Shown: piece by piece, positions 1-7,973 of the stretch
Layout: each line of letters opens with the position of its first letter
How positions within the stretch are numbered: position 1 is the first letter of the stretch
From: Microbacterium galbinum
GTDB taxonomy: Bacteria > Actinomycetota > Actinomycetes > Actinomycetales > Microbacteriaceae
Reading direction: 5' to 3'
NCBI RefSeq assembly: GCF_023091225.1
Contig: NZ_JAHWXM010000002.1
Location: 434,001-498,000, forward strand
DNA: 64,000 nucleotides
The notes under the pieces: generated by a model
What the model saw: the letters and a program-made list of their open reading frames with translations, nothing else
The model's database searches: none
What the model was told of the DNA's origin: nothing
Made by a program: the position numbers and the translations under genes

Positions 1-143
1 CCGGGCAGCCCGACGGAGACAGCGACGTCGTCGCGGTAGTGGATGGGGTTGAAGTCGCCGGAGGCCCCGGCGTAACGGACGAGCGACTCGCGCGTCAGGT
101 GCACGGTGCGCTCAGCGATCACGTCTCCGATCGAGTACGCCAT
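1..143 (-). CDS. MaoC-family hot-dog dehydratase, N-terminal part (cut by window edge)
   Basis: Only the first 47 codons lie in the window; the gene continues past base 1. The visible part carries the hydratase-2 signature YAGASGDFNPIH, with the catalytic Asp at residue 30 and His at residue 35, as in MaoC-type (R)-specific enoyl-acyl hydratases and the HadB subunit of 3-hydroxyacyl-ACP dehydratase. Its ATG at 143 overlaps the TGA of the upstream dehydratase-like gene (TGATG), so the two are translationally coupled and probably form a HadA-HadB-like heterodimer. Substrate is not decidable from the sequence; a fatty-acyl thioester role is family knowledge. Confidence 0.85.
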   Translation of the reverse strand, partial: MAYSIGDVIAERTVHLTRESLVRYAGASGDFNPIHYRDDVAVSVGLP

Positions 144-589
144 CACTCCCCCTCTCCGACCAGCAGCACGCTGGTCGCGGTCACGACATGGGCACCTGCG
201 GCATCCGTGATCTCGGCCTCGCTCGTGATGAGCGCGTTGCCGGCCATCATGCGGATGCCGGTGACCCGCAGTTGCGCGCTGAGCTCGTCACCCGCGACGA
301 TCGGCCGCGTGTACGAGAAGCGCTGCTCGGCGTGGATCGTGCGCGCCAGCACGATGCCCGAATCCTCGGCGCCCAGGAGCTGCTGGAGCGTGAGGTCCTG
401 GATGACCATCGGGAACGTCGGGGGCGCGACCACGTCCGCGAAGCCGGCCGCGCGGGCCGCCTCGACGTCGGTGTGCTGCGGAGCATCGGCGAAGACGGCG
501 CGGGCGAACTCGCGCACCTTCTCACGACCGACGAGGTACGGGGGCGTCGGCGGGAACTCCCGGCCGACCAGTTCTGGGTTCACTGGCAC
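143..589 (-). CDS. HadA-like (FAS1-like) dehydratase subunit
   Basis: A 148-residue protein of the MaoC N-terminal/FAS1-like dehydratase family: hot-dog fold, with PPTFPMVIQD in the middle and a terminal strand ATSVLLV. It lacks the D-x4-H catalytic pair that the next gene has, which fits the non-catalytic, substrate-binding subunit of a HadAB-type dehydratase acting on beta-hydroxyacyl thioesters. Start is GTG at 589, chosen because TAGGAT sits exactly six bases upstream (596-601), the leaderless pattern that recurs through this window. It overlaps the following MaoC gene by one base. The pairing with a catalytic partner is seen; the exact substrate is unknown. Confidence 0.85.
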   Translation of the reverse strand: MPVNPELVGREFPPTPPYLVGREKVREFARAVFADAPQHTDVEAARAAGFADVVAPPTFPMVIQDLTLQQLLGAEDSGIVLARTIHAEQRFSYTRPIVAGDELSAQLRVTGIRMMAGNALITSEAEITDAAGAHVVTATSVLLVGEGE

Positions 590-595
590 CCCTCG

Positions 596-601
596 ATCCT
601 A
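596..601 (-). promoter_or_regulatory. Leaderless -10 element for the HadA-like gene
   Basis: TAGGAT on the minus strand, exactly six bases before the GTG start at 589. A TANNNT hexamer at this spacing puts the transcription start at the start codon. No convincing -35. Confidence 0.55.
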
Positions 602-639
602 TCGAGGGTCGCCGACAGCCGCCCCGCCCGCCGGTGCAG

Positions 640-1443
640 TCAGTCCTTCTTCTTGCGGCCCCGGATCGCCTTGAGCGCCATCTGCACAGCGATCACGACG
701 AGATATGCCGCGAAGAGGATGTTGCCCGTGCCGGGATCGATCAGCGTCGCGAGCCAGGCGCCGAGCGCGGTCGTGGTGCAGGCGGCGACACCGATGAGAG
801 CGGCGGCGAGCAGATCGACGTTGCGGTTGCGGAGGTTGCCGAACGTGCCGGAGACCGCGGTGGGGATCATCATGAGGAGCGACGTTCCCTTGGCGACCAG
901 GTCGCTCGTGCCGAAGGCGAGCATGAGCACCGGAACGACGATCACACCCCCGCCCACGCCGATGAGGCCCGCGAGCACACCGGTGCCCACGCCGACGACG
1001 ACGAGCGCGATGCCCGAGATCCAGGTGAGATCGAAGGGCGCATCCCGCGAGGGGATCACGAGGAAGAGGCTCACGATCACGACGAGGAGGAAACCCACGA
1101 AGCCCCAGCGCAGGGCGGTCTGCGAGATGCGCGGCAGCAGGCGGGTGCCGATCTGGGCGCCGACGACGGCGCCCGCGGCGAGGATCAGGGCGGGGACCCA
1201 TGCGACGGACCCCGAGGCGGCGTACGAGATCACACCGACGGCCGCGGTGGGGACGATCGCGGCGAGCGAGGTACCGGCCGCGAGGCGCTGATCGAAGTGC
1301 AGGAACAGCACCAGCAGCGGGACGATCACCGTGCCGCCGCCGACCCCGAAGAGTCCGGAGAGGAGGCCGGCGAGCAGGCCGATCCCGATGAACGTCGTAT
1401 AGGCCCGCGGTCCGCGGAACGGTCTCGTGGCCGCGTCGTTCAC
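640..1443 (-). CDS. TauE/SafE family sulfite/anion exporter
   Basis: A 267-residue polytopic membrane protein with about eight hydrophobic segments. It shows the family's internal repeat: LFGVGGGTVIVP at residues 31-42 and LIGVGGGVIVVP at 160-171, one in each half. TauE/SafE proteins export sulfite, sulfoacetate or related organosulfur anions across the plasma membrane; the substrate here cannot be told from sequence. The C-terminus is a short basic stretch (RGRKKKD). GTG start at 1443 is supported by AAGGAGAG a few bases upstream. It follows the ion channel gene on the same strand with a gap of 48 bases. Confidence 0.9.
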   Translation of the reverse strand: MNDAATRPFRGPRAYTTFIGIGLLAGLLSGLFGVGGGTVIVPLLVLFLHFDQRLAAGTSLAAIVPTAAVGVISYAASGSVAWVPALILAAGAVVGAQIGTRLLPRISQTALRWGFVGFLLVVIVSLFLVIPSRDAPFDLTWISGIALVVVGVGTGVLAGLIGVGGGVIVVPVLMLAFGTSDLVAKGTSLLMMIPTAVSGTFGNLRNRNVDLLAAALIGVAACTTTALGAWLATLIDPGTGNILFAAYLVVIAVQMALKAIRGRKKKD

Positions 1444-1491
1444 GTCTCTCCTTCACACGCGGCCCTGGACGTGGCCGCACCGTCCGCCAGC

Positions 1492-2340
1492 CTACTCCCG
1501 CGCGGGGCGTGCGCCGGACTCGAGGCTCTGCGTCAGCTGCGCGACCTGCGCGCGCAGCTCGCGCAGCTCGGCGAGCACCGCGGCCTCGCCGTGACCGCCG
1601 ACGGTCACCTCGTGGACGGGGGCCTCGCCGTTGCGGACGCGGTCCTCGTCGAGGCCCTGCATCGCGTCCACGATCACCGCGATGAACAGGTTGAGGACCG
1701 TCAGCGCGCTGATCAGCACGAAGGGCACGAAGAACGCCGGCGCCCAGGGAATCTCGGCGCTCACCGTCCGCGCGATCGCGCTCCAGGAGTCGAGCGTCAT
1801 GATCTGGAAGAGCGAGAAGAGCGACGCCCCCATGTCACCGAAGTACTCGGGGAAGCGCGCCCCGAACAGCATCGTCGACATCACCGCACCGACGTAGAAC
1901 ACGATCACCAGCAGCGCCGCGATGGAGACGATGCCGGGCACCGCGCGCACGAGCGCGTCGACGACACGACGCAGCGAAGGGATCACCGAGATCAGACGCA
2001 GCACCCGCAGCACCCGCAACGCCCGCAGCACCGCGAAGCCGTCGGCGCCCGGGATCAGGGCCACGCCGATCACCAGGAAGTCGAACACGTTCCACGCGTT
2101 GCGGAAGAACCCCAGGCGTTCGGCGTACAGCTTGAGCGCGATCTCGATCAGGAAGATGCCGAGGCAGATCTTGTCGAGCACGTGCAGCAGCCCGCCGAAC
2201 GACTCCGTCACCGCCGGGGAGGTCTCCAACCCGAGGATCACGGCGTTGACAAGGATGACGACGATGATGAAGGTCTGCACCGGCGACGAGAGCACGAAGC
2301 GTCCCACCGCCGCTCGCGAGTGCCAGGCGTCCGTTCGCAT
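1492..2340 (-). CDS. Bacterial voltage-gated sodium channel (NaChBac/NavBac type)
   Basis: A single-domain, six-transmembrane ion channel of 282 residues. S1 is around residues 20-38; the S4 voltage sensor at 106-125 has arginines every third position; the pore loop ends in the selectivity filter TLDSWS at 182-187, close to the TLESWS of NaChBac and NavAb but with Asp in place of the ring Glu. S6 (about 203-226) is followed by an acidic linker and a leucine/glutamate-rich coiled coil (253-275) that in this family assembles the tetramer. Start ATG at 2340 has AAAGGA eight bases upstream. It lies after the alpha-operon terminator, so it is probably transcribed separately from rplQ. Confidence 0.9.
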   Translation of the reverse strand: MRTDAWHSRAAVGRFVLSSPVQTFIIVVILVNAVILGLETSPAVTESFGGLLHVLDKICLGIFLIEIALKLYAERLGFFRNAWNVFDFLVIGVALIPGADGFAVLRALRVLRVLRLISVIPSLRRVVDALVRAVPGIVSIAALLVIVFYVGAVMSTMLFGARFPEYFGDMGASLFSLFQIMTLDSWSAIARTVSAEIPWAPAFFVPFVLISALTVLNLFIAVIVDAMQGLDEDRVRNGEAPVHEVTVGGHGEAAVLAELRELRAQVAQLTQSLESGARPARE

Positions 2341-2377
2341 GACGGAATCCTTTCATGCCGTCCGCCGTACACGCGAA

Positions 2378-2408
2378 GAAGCCCGCCACCTCAGAGGTGA
2401 CGGGCTTC
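2378..2408 (-). terminator. Terminator hairpin after rplQ
   Basis: GAAGCCCGTCACCT pairs with AGGTGGCGGGCTTC (one U-G wobble) around a three-base loop, 15 bases past the rplQ stop, followed by TTC. It closes the S10-spc-alpha series. Confidence 0.75.
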
Positions 2409-2423
2409 TCTCGAGTCGAGTGA

Positions 2424-2957
2424 TTACTCGGACTTCTCCTCGGCGGCAGGCGCCTCGGTGGTGTCTTCGGCGGCGGGAGCCTCCTCGGCGGGAGCCTCCT
2501 CGACGACCTCGGCGGTCTCCTCGGCGGGAGCCTCCTCGACCGGCTTCTCCGCCTGGGGGGCGGCAGCGGCCTTCTTGGTCGACTTCGCCTTCGGCGTGAC
2601 GGGCTCGAGGACGAGCTCGATCACGGCCATGGGAGCGTTGTCGCCCTTGCGGTTGCCGACCTTGGTGATGCGCGTGTAGCCACCCTCGCGGTCAGCGACC
2701 AGCGGAGCGATCTCGGTGAAGAGCGTGTGCACGACTTCCTTGTCACCGATGACCGAGAGCACGCGACGGCGTGCGTGCAGGTCTCCGCGCTTGGCGAAGG
2801 TGATGAGACGCTCGGCGAGCGGACGCAGGCGCTTGGCCTTCGTCTCGGTCGTCTTGATCGACTTGTGGGTGTACAGCGCAGCGGCGAGGTTGGCAAGCAG
2901 CAGGCGCTCGTGGGCGGGGCCGCCTCCGAGGCGGGGACCCTTAGTGGGCTTGGGCAT
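2424..2957 (-). CDS. rplQ: 50S ribosomal protein L17 with long acidic tail
   Basis: Binds 23S rRNA domain III near the exit-tunnel side of the large subunit. Residues 1 to about 120 are a standard L17 core, beginning [13 protein letters not shown] and containing the basic helix region [13 protein letters not shown]. The protein then runs to 177 residues, with a tail from about 131 made almost entirely of Ala, Glu and Pro ([11 protein letters not shown] repeats), strongly acidic and surely disordered. The usual bacterial length is near 120-130. It is the last gene of the alpha operon, 33 bases after rpoA and before a strong terminator. Confidence 0.97.
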   Translation of the reverse strand: MPKPTKGPRLGGGPAHERLLLANLAAALYTHKSIKTTETKAKRLRPLAERLITFAKRGDLHARRRVLSVIGDKEVVHTLFTEIAPLVADREGGYTRITKVGNRKGDNAPMAVIELVLEPVTPKAKSTKKAAAAPQAEKPVEEAPAEETAEVVEEAPAEEAPAAEDTTEAPAAEEKSE

Positions 2958-2990
2958 AATCGTCTAACTCCTGGTCAGAAAGGTCGGGTA

Positions 2991-3980
2991 TCAGAAGGAC
3001 TCGTCTTCGCTGCCGCCGTAGAAGTGGGCGCCGTCGAAACCGGGCACCGAATCCTTGAGCGACAGACCGAGCGAGATGAGCTTGTCGCGCACCTCGTCGA
3101 CCGACTTCTGGCCGAAATTGCGGATGTTCATGAGCTGCGTCTCCGACAGGGCGACGAGCTCGGAAACGGTGTTGATGCCCTCACGCTTCAGGCAGTTGTA
3201 CGAGCGGACCGACAGGTCGAGGTCCTCGATCGGCATCGACAGCTCGCTGGAGTTCACAGCCTCCACCGGCGCCGGGCCGATCTCGATGCCCTCGGCCTCG
3301 ACGTTCAGCTCGCGAGCGAGACCGAACAGCTCGGTGAGCGTCTTGGCAGCCGAAGCGACGGCGTCGCGGGGGCTGATCGAGTTCTTCGTCTCGACGTCCA
3401 GGACGAGCTTGTCGAAGTCGGTGCGCTCCCCGGCACGGGTCGCGTCGACGCGGTAGCTCACCTTGAGGACCGGCGAGTAGATCGAGTCGATCGGGATCTG
3501 ACCGGCCTCGGCGTACTCGTTGCGGTTCTGCGTCGCCGAGACGTAGCCACGGCCACGCTCGATCGTGAGCTCGAGCTCGAACTTCGCGGTGTCGTTGAGC
3601 GTCGCGATGACGAGCTCGGGGTTGTGCACCTCGACACCGGCCGGAGCCGAGATGTCAGCGGCGGTCACTTCGCCCGCACCGGTCTTGCGCAGGTACGCGG
3701 TGATGGGCTCGTCGCGCTCGGAGGAGACGACCAGCTGCTTGATGTTGAGGATGATCTCGGTGACATCCTCCTTCACACCGGGGATCGTGCTGAACTCGTG
3801 CAGCACGCCGTCGAGACGGACGCTGGTGACAGCGGCACCGGGGATCGACGACAGCAGGCTGCGACGCAGCGCGTTGCCGATCGTGTATCCGAAGCCGGGC
3901 TCCAGAGGCTCGATGATGAACCGGCTCCGGTTCTCGACGATCTTTTCCTCGGTGAGTGTGGGACGCTGTGCAATGAGCAC
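2991..3980 (-). CDS. rpoA: RNA polymerase alpha subunit
   Basis: A 329-residue alpha subunit, full length for the family. The N-terminal dimerisation domain contains [20 protein letters not shown] (residues 27-46), the site on which beta and beta-prime assemble. After a linker of about 20 residues the C-terminal domain (from about 250) holds [16 protein letters not shown] and [12 protein letters not shown], the helix-hairpin-helix surface that touches UP-element DNA and activators. It follows rpsK after 149 bases that contain a large hairpin; rpsD, which sits here in many bacteria, is absent. It is followed by rplQ. Confidence 0.98.
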   Translation of the reverse strand: MLIAQRPTLTEEKIVENRSRFIIEPLEPGFGYTIGNALRRSLLSSIPGAAVTSVRLDGVLHEFSTIPGVKEDVTEIILNIKQLVVSSERDEPITAYLRKTGAGEVTAADISAPAGVEVHNPELVIATLNDTAKFELELTIERGRGYVSATQNRNEYAEAGQIPIDSIYSPVLKVSYRVDATRAGERTDFDKLVLDVETKNSISPRDAVASAAKTLTELFGLARELNVEAEGIEIGPAPVEAVNSSELSMPIEDLDLSVRSYNCLKREGINTVSELVALSETQLMNIRNFGQKSVDEVRDKLISLGLSLKDSVPGFDGAHFYGGSEDESF

Positions 3981-4068
3981 TCTGTGTTCCTTTCGATCAC
4001 ATGACCGCTATATGACATGTGGTGGGTGAGGTCTTGAGTTGTGGAAGTCGATGCCCGCGAACGGGCGG

Positions 4069-4121
4069 GCGAGCCGCTCGGCCCCGACCGCTCAGAGAAC
4101 GGGACGGGGCGAGCGGCTCGC
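4069..4121 (-). terminator. Large hairpin between rpsK and rpoA
   Basis: Sixteen base pairs with a single-base bulge: 4069-4085 pairs with 4106-4121 around a 20-base loop. No U tract follows, so it may act as an attenuator or RNA-processing site rather than a full terminator. It occupies the position where rpsD lies in many genomes. Confidence 0.5.
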
Positions 4122-4129
4122 GAGCCGGA

Positions 4130-4528
4130 TCAGACGCGGCGACGCTTCGGCGGGCGGCATCCGTTGTGCGCCTGCGGGGTGACGTCCTGGATCGAGCCCA
4201 CCTCGAGGCCGGCGGCCTGGAGCGAGCGGATCGCGGTCTCGCGGCCGGAGCCCGGACCCTTCACGAGGACGTCGACCTTCTTGACGCCGTGCTCGGCGGC
4301 CTGGCGGGCAGCCGACTCGGCTGCCATGCCGGCGGCGTACGGGGTCGACTTGCGCGAGCCCTTGAAGCCCACGCCACCCGACGATGCCCACGCGATGACG
4401 GCGCCGGACGGGTCGGTGATCGAGACGATCGTGTTGTTGAACGTCGACTTGATGTGGGCCTGGCCCAGCGCGATGTTCTTCTTTTCCTTGCGGCGCGGCT
4501 TGCGCGCGGCGGCCTTGGGTGCAGCCAT
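4130..4528 (-). CDS. rpsK: 30S ribosomal protein S11
   Basis: Small-subunit platform protein that binds 16S rRNA near the 690/790 loops and partners S6/S18 and S7 at the E site. The 132-residue sequence has the conserved NNTIVSITD (residues 29-37) and the C-terminal [18 protein letters not shown] ending, all standard. The N-terminus is a short Lys/Arg-rich stretch. It is 31 bases downstream of rpsM in the alpha operon. Confidence 0.98.
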   Translation of the reverse strand: MAAPKAAARKPRRKEKKNIALGQAHIKSTFNNTIVSITDPSGAVIAWASSGGVGFKGSRKSTPYAAGMAAESAARQAAEHGVKKVDVLVKGPGSGRETAIRSLQAAGLEVGSIQDVTPQAHNGCRPPKRRRV

Positions 4529-4559
4529 GAAAGTGTTCTCCTAGTCCCTGGGGCCGCGC

Positions 4560-4934
4560 TTAGCGGGCCTTCTTCTTGCCGGCGACGGTGCGCTTCGGGC
4601 CCTTGCGGGTACGGGCGTTGGTCTTGGTGCGCTGACCGCGGACCGGGAGACCACGACGGTGGCGGATGCCCTCGTAGGAGCCGATCTCGACCTTGCGGCG
4701 GATGTCTGCGGCGACCTCACGGCGGAGGTCACCCTCCACCTTGTAGTTGCCTTCGATGTGGTCGCGGAGGGCGATCAGCTGGTCGTCGCTGAGGTCCTTC
4801 ACGCGGATGCTCTCATCGATGTCGGTCGCCTTGAGGATCTCGACCGAGCGGGTACGGCCGACGCCGTAGATGTAGGTAAGGGCGATCACCACGCGCTTGT
4901 CGCGCGGGATGTCAACGCCGGCAAGACGTGCCAT
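4560..4934 (-). CDS. rpsM: 30S ribosomal protein S13
   Basis: Head protein of the small subunit, contacting the P-site tRNA and the L5 bridge. It starts [14 protein letters not shown], carries the helix-turn-helix-like [11 protein letters not shown], and ends in the basic tail typical of the family ([20 protein letters not shown] and onward), the part that reaches the P site. The length of 124 is normal. A 131-base gap separates it from rpmJ, containing a short hairpin but no convincing promoter. Confidence 0.98.
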   Translation of the reverse strand: MARLAGVDIPRDKRVVIALTYIYGVGRTRSVEILKATDIDESIRVKDLSDDQLIALRDHIEGNYKVEGDLRREVAADIRRKVEIGSYEGIRHRRGLPVRGQRTKTNARTRKGPKRTVAGKKKAR

Positions 4935-5065
4935 GCGGTTCTCCTGGGTGTTGTGGAGGTGTGGAACAGGATCGGTGCCCGGGCCTCCGCCCCGAGGTGT
5001 CCCCCACTCGCGTGGGATCTGATCCTGCCGTTCGTGTATTCAGTTGTGTCAGATCAGAAGAGTGA

Positions 5066-5182
5066 TCAGCCCTGGCGCTGCTTGTGGCGCGGGTTGCTCT
5101 TGCAGATCACCATGACGCGGCCGTGGCGGCGGATCACCTTGCAGTGATCGCAGATGGGCTTGACGCTGGGGTTGACCTTCAT
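5066..5182 (-). CDS. rpmJ: 50S ribosomal protein L36 (zinc-binding type)
   Basis: A 38-residue protein, the smallest of the ribosome. It starts [17 protein letters not shown] and keeps the zinc ribbon: Cys at 11 and 14, Cys at 27, His at 33, so it is the zinc-containing (C+) paralogue. It stabilises 23S rRNA near the L7/L12 stalk base. The ATG at 5182 was chosen by family length; longer upstream readings in this frame are not L36. It lies 64 bases after infA and starts the alpha-operon portion. Confidence 0.97.
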   Translation of the reverse strand: MKVNPSVKPICDHCKVIRRHGRVMVICKSNPRHKQRQG

Positions 5183-5246
5183 GATGTTTCCTGTTCGCTG
5201 TCTTCGTACCGCCCCGCTGCGGGGCAGGCCGTTACTTCTCGACCGA

Positions 5247-5468
5247 TCAGCGGTAGCGGTAGACGATACGGCCGCGGGTGAGGTCGTAGGGGCTGAGCTC
5301 CACGACCACGCGGTCCTCGGGGATGATACGGATGTAGTTCTGCCGCATCTTGCCGGAGATCGTTGCCAGGACCTTGTGTCCGTTGCTGAGCTCAACGCGG
5401 AACATCGCGTTGGGAAGAGCCTCGGAGATCACGCCCTCGATCTCGATGACACCGTCTTTCTTAGCCAT
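5247..5468 (-). CDS. infA: Translation initiation factor IF-1
   Basis: A 73-residue single OB-fold protein that occupies the A site of the 30S subunit during initiation. The sequence [20 protein letters not shown] is the canonical start, followed by [20 protein letters not shown] and the C-terminal [15 protein letters not shown]. The start is set at 5468 by family alignment; in-frame codons upstream add an unrelated N-terminus. A consensus-like promoter lies at 5575-5603, giving a leader of about 100 bases, so infA-rpmJ-rpsM and onward can be expressed independently of secY-adk-map. Confidence 0.97.
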   Translation of the reverse strand: MAKKDGVIEIEGVISEALPNAMFRVELSNGHKVLATISGKMRQNYIRIIPEDRVVVELSPYDLTRGRIVYRYR

Positions 5469-5574
5469 AGCCTCGCTGACGCTTCTGCAGACCGGTCGAT
5501 CTGCGGTGGGTGATTGGTTTGTTGGTGCTGCGCCGACGGACACGCCGAATCAGTGCGCAAGGCACCAAAGATCT

Positions 5575-5603
5575 ATGTTAGACGACGCGGGGGCATCCGG
5601 CAA
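5575..5603 (-). promoter_or_regulatory. Probable infA promoter
   Basis: TTGCCG (5603-5598), a 17-base spacer, and TAACAT (5580-5575) on the minus strand. Predicted start near 5568, about 100 bases before infA. Confidence 0.55.
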
Positions 5604-5644
5604 CCTGAGCCGGAAGCATCCGCGCGTCGCCCGCCGTGCACGCC

Positions 5645-5677
5645 ACGAGGGCGGCCCCGCGACAGGACCGCCCTCGT
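5645..5677 (-). terminator. Hairpin after the DsbA-like gene
   Basis: Perfect ten-base stem (5645-5654 with 5668-5677), 16 bases past the stop of the DsbA-like gene and upstream of the infA promoter. No U tract. Confidence 0.5.
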
Positions 5678-5693
5678 CGTGATGCGGATCCGC

Positions 5694-6353
5694 TCAGGGC
5701 AGGATCTGCGCGAAGCGCGACTGGATGTCGGCGTTCTCGATGCGCTCACCGTTGATCTCGACGGTGGGCGTGCCCTGGATCTCGTGCTGGTTGGTCTGGT
5801 CGCGAACGAAGTTCATGTAGGTGCCGTCCGCGATGCAGTCGGCTGCCGCACCCGCCCCGACCTGCTCGGCGTAGGACGCGAGCTCTTCGTCGGTGTAGCC
5901 GGCGGTGTTCTCCTGCGGCTGGTTGGTGAACATGAAGTTGAAGAAGTCGAGGAACGAGTCCGGCGCGTTCTCGGCGACGCAGTACGCGGCGCCCGCGGCA
6001 CGGGTCGAGTACTTCGTGTTCTGCGAGTACCGGTCGAGGATCGAGATCGGGTGGATGTTCAGCGTGATGTCATCGCTCGCGGCGGCGGACTGGAGCTGCT
6101 CGCCGTACGCGTCTTCGAAGTCGCCGCAGATGGGGCACATGAAGTCGACGAAGACGTCGACCTCGTCATCGCCGCCACCGAAGCTGATCGCGCCGGTCTC
6201 CTGGTTGACGTTGCCACCCTCGGGGGCGACGCCGGGGGCCGTGGCCTGGTTGTTCAGGAACACCACGAGCCCGCCGAGGACGACCAGCACGACGACGACT
6301 GCTGCGGACACCCCGATCGCGAACCAGTTGGTGTTGCTCTTCGCCGCTGCCAT
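5694..6353 (-). CDS. Membrane-anchored DsbA-family thioredoxin-fold protein
   Basis: A 219-residue thiol-disulfide oxidoreductase. One N-terminal membrane segment (about residues 10-33) would leave the catalytic domain outside the membrane. The active site is CPIC at residues 73-76 in the context VDFMCPICGDFED, and the cis-proline loop reads GTPTVEINGE near the C-terminus. In Actinobacteria such proteins oxidise or isomerise cysteines of exported proteins; the true substrate is not visible. It sits between map and infA in the ribosomal region, which is an odd location, with its own downstream hairpin. GGAAGA precedes the ATG by a few bases. A second DsbA-like protein with a different CxxC is at 48706. 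Confidence 0.88.
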   Translation of the reverse strand: MAAAKSNTNWFAIGVSAAVVVVLVVLGGLVVFLNNQATAPGVAPEGGNVNQETGAISFGGGDDEVDVFVDFMCPICGDFEDAYGEQLQSAAASDDITLNIHPISILDRYSQNTKYSTRAAGAAYCVAENAPDSFLDFFNFMFTNQPQENTAGYTDEELASYAEQVGAGAAADCIADGTYMNFVRDQTNQHEIQGTPTVEINGERIENADIQSRFAQILP

Positions 6354-6516
6354 TGTCTTCCGTTTCTCTCGGTCTCGCCGCAGTTATTGCGGACGCAAGT
6401 ACCCTGTGATCTTCCTGCATCAGCCTATGGGGTTCGTGTGAGGCGAACCTTGCCTGCAGTTCACGCTTGCGTAACGGATGCCGGGGGCAGCCGATGAGAC
6501 GAGATGCTCTGGAGCG

Positions 6517-7365
6517 TCAGGCGACGGGAACCGGCGTCACGCCGAAGGGCGCGAGGCCCGCTGCGCCGCCGTCGGGGGCGGTGAGCACCCAGAGCCCGTT
6601 CTCATGCACGGCGACGCTGTGCTCCCAGTGCGAGCCGTCCGAGCCGTCGACGGTCGAGACGGTCCAGTCGTCGTCCTCGATGAACGTCTCCTCGCCGCCC
6701 GCGGTCACCATCGGCTCGATCGCGAGCACGAGGCCCGGCTTCACCTCGGCTCCGGGGTCGGGCGTGCGGTAGTTGAAGACGCTCGGCGCCTCGTGCATCT
6801 TGCGGCCGATGCCATGGCCGACGTACTCGCGCAGGATGCCGTAGGTCTCCCCCGACACGGCGGAGGGGCCCTGGGCCTCGATGTACCCCTGGATCGCGGC
6901 GCCCAGGTCACCGAGATGCGAGGCGGTCGCCATCGCGGCGATGCCGGCCCACATGGACCCTTCCGTCACGCGCGAGAGCTCCTCGCGATTCGCGACGACG
7001 TCCGGTCGCGTCTCATCGGGGACGACGACGGTGATCGCACTGTCGCCGTTCCACCCCTGGTACTGCGCACCGCAGTCGACCGAGACGATGTCGCCGGGCT
7101 GCAGCACCAGATCGCCGGGGATGCCGTGCACGACCTGCTCGTTGACCGAGACGCAGATCGTGTGGTGGTAACCGCGCACGAGCTGGAAGTTCGATTCCGC
7201 GCCGCGAGCGAGGATCACGCGATTCGCCTCGGCGTCGAGCTCGAGCGTCGTCACCCCGGGGCGGATCAGCGGACGGACGGCGTCGAGCGCCGCCGCCGTG
7301 ATCAGCCCGGGCTCGACCATCGATCGGAGCTGGGCCGGGGTCTTGTAGATCGACCGGCGGAACAT
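6517..7365 (-). CDS. map: Type I methionine aminopeptidase
   Basis: Removes the initiator methionine from nascent proteins in the cytoplasm. The 282-residue protein has the complete metal and substrate set of the family: His80 (VVHGIPG), Asp97 and Asp108 (SVDCGAQYQGWNGD), His184 (GHGIGRKMHE), Glu217 (AIEPMV) and Glu248 (HWEHS). The start at 7365 (MFRRSIYKT) lies 11 bases after the adk stop, as expected for the conserved secY-adk-map order; codons further upstream belong to the adk region in another frame. A short N-terminal stretch precedes the catalytic domain, as in actinobacterial MetAP1a enzymes. Confidence 0.97.
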   Translation of the reverse strand: MFRRSIYKTPAQLRSMVEPGLITAAALDAVRPLIRPGVTTLELDAEANRVILARGAESNFQLVRGYHHTICVSVNEQVVHGIPGDLVLQPGDIVSVDCGAQYQGWNGDSAITVVVPDETRPDVVANREELSRVTEGSMWAGIAAMATASHLGDLGAAIQGYIEAQGPSAVSGETYGILREYVGHGIGRKMHEAPSVFNYRTPDPGAEVKPGLVLAIEPMVTAGGEETFIEDDDWTVSTVDGSDGSHWEHSVAVHENGLWVLTAPDGGAAGLAPFGVTPVPVA

Positions 7366-7376
7366 CTCGGAGCCGC

Positions 7377-7973
7377 TCAGACGGCGACGCGCAGACCGCG
7401 TGCGTCGAGCGCGGCGACGATGCGCTCCGTGATCTCGTCGAGCGAGCCGACGCCGTCGATACGGTCGACGATGCCCTTCTCGCTGTAGACGTCGATGATC
7501 GGGGCGGTCTCTCGCTCGTAGATGTCGAGCCGGTGGGCGATCGCCTCTTCGGTGTCGTCGGAGCGCCCCTGCTCGATCGCACGGAGACTCAGACGCGAGA
7601 TGCTCTCGTCGCGCGGCACGTCGAGGAGGATCACGGCGTCGAGAGACTCGCCACGTCCCGCGAGGAACTCCTCGAGGTGGCCGACCTGAGCCGTGTTGCG
7701 GGGATACCCGTCGAGGAGGAAGCCGTTCGCGGCGTCGTCCTGCGCCAGACGATCGCGCACGATCTCGCCCGTCAGCTCGTCGGGGACCAGGTCGCCGCGG
7801 TCGAGGATCGCGGTCACCTTCTGTCCGAGTTCCGTGCCGCCCTTGATATTGGCGCGGAAGATGTCGCCCGTCGAGACGACGGGGATGCCGAAGGTCTCGG
7901 CGATGCGCACACCCTGCGTGCCCTTGCCGGAGCCCTGCGGGCCGACGATCAGGAGACGTGCGGATGCCGTCAT
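7377..7973 (-). CDS. adk: Adenylate kinase (short LID form)
   Basis: Interconverts ATP plus AMP with two ADP. The 198-residue protein has the P-loop GPQGSGKGT at residues 11-19, the AMP-binding [10 protein letters not shown] and FLLDGYPRN motifs, and a short LID without the four-cysteine zinc site, typical of high-GC Gram-positives. The ATG at 7973 overlaps the secY stop by four bases (ATGA), so it is translationally coupled to secY. map follows 11 bases later. Confidence 0.98.
   Translation of the reverse strand: MTASARLLIVGPQGSGKGTQGVRIAETFGIPVVSTGDIFRANIKGGTELGQKVTAILDRGDLVPDELTGEIVRDRLAQDDAANGFLLDGYPRNTAQVGHLEEFLAGRGESLDAVILLDVPRDESISRLSLRAIEQGRSDDTEEAIAHRLDIYERETAPIIDVYSEKGIVDRIDGVGSLDEITERIVAALDARGLRVAV

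Noticed and set aside
634..2400. Long plus-strand open frames opposite the TauE and channel genes
   Set aside because: Asp/His/Arg-rich shadow composition; the minus-strand frames encode recognisable membrane proteins.
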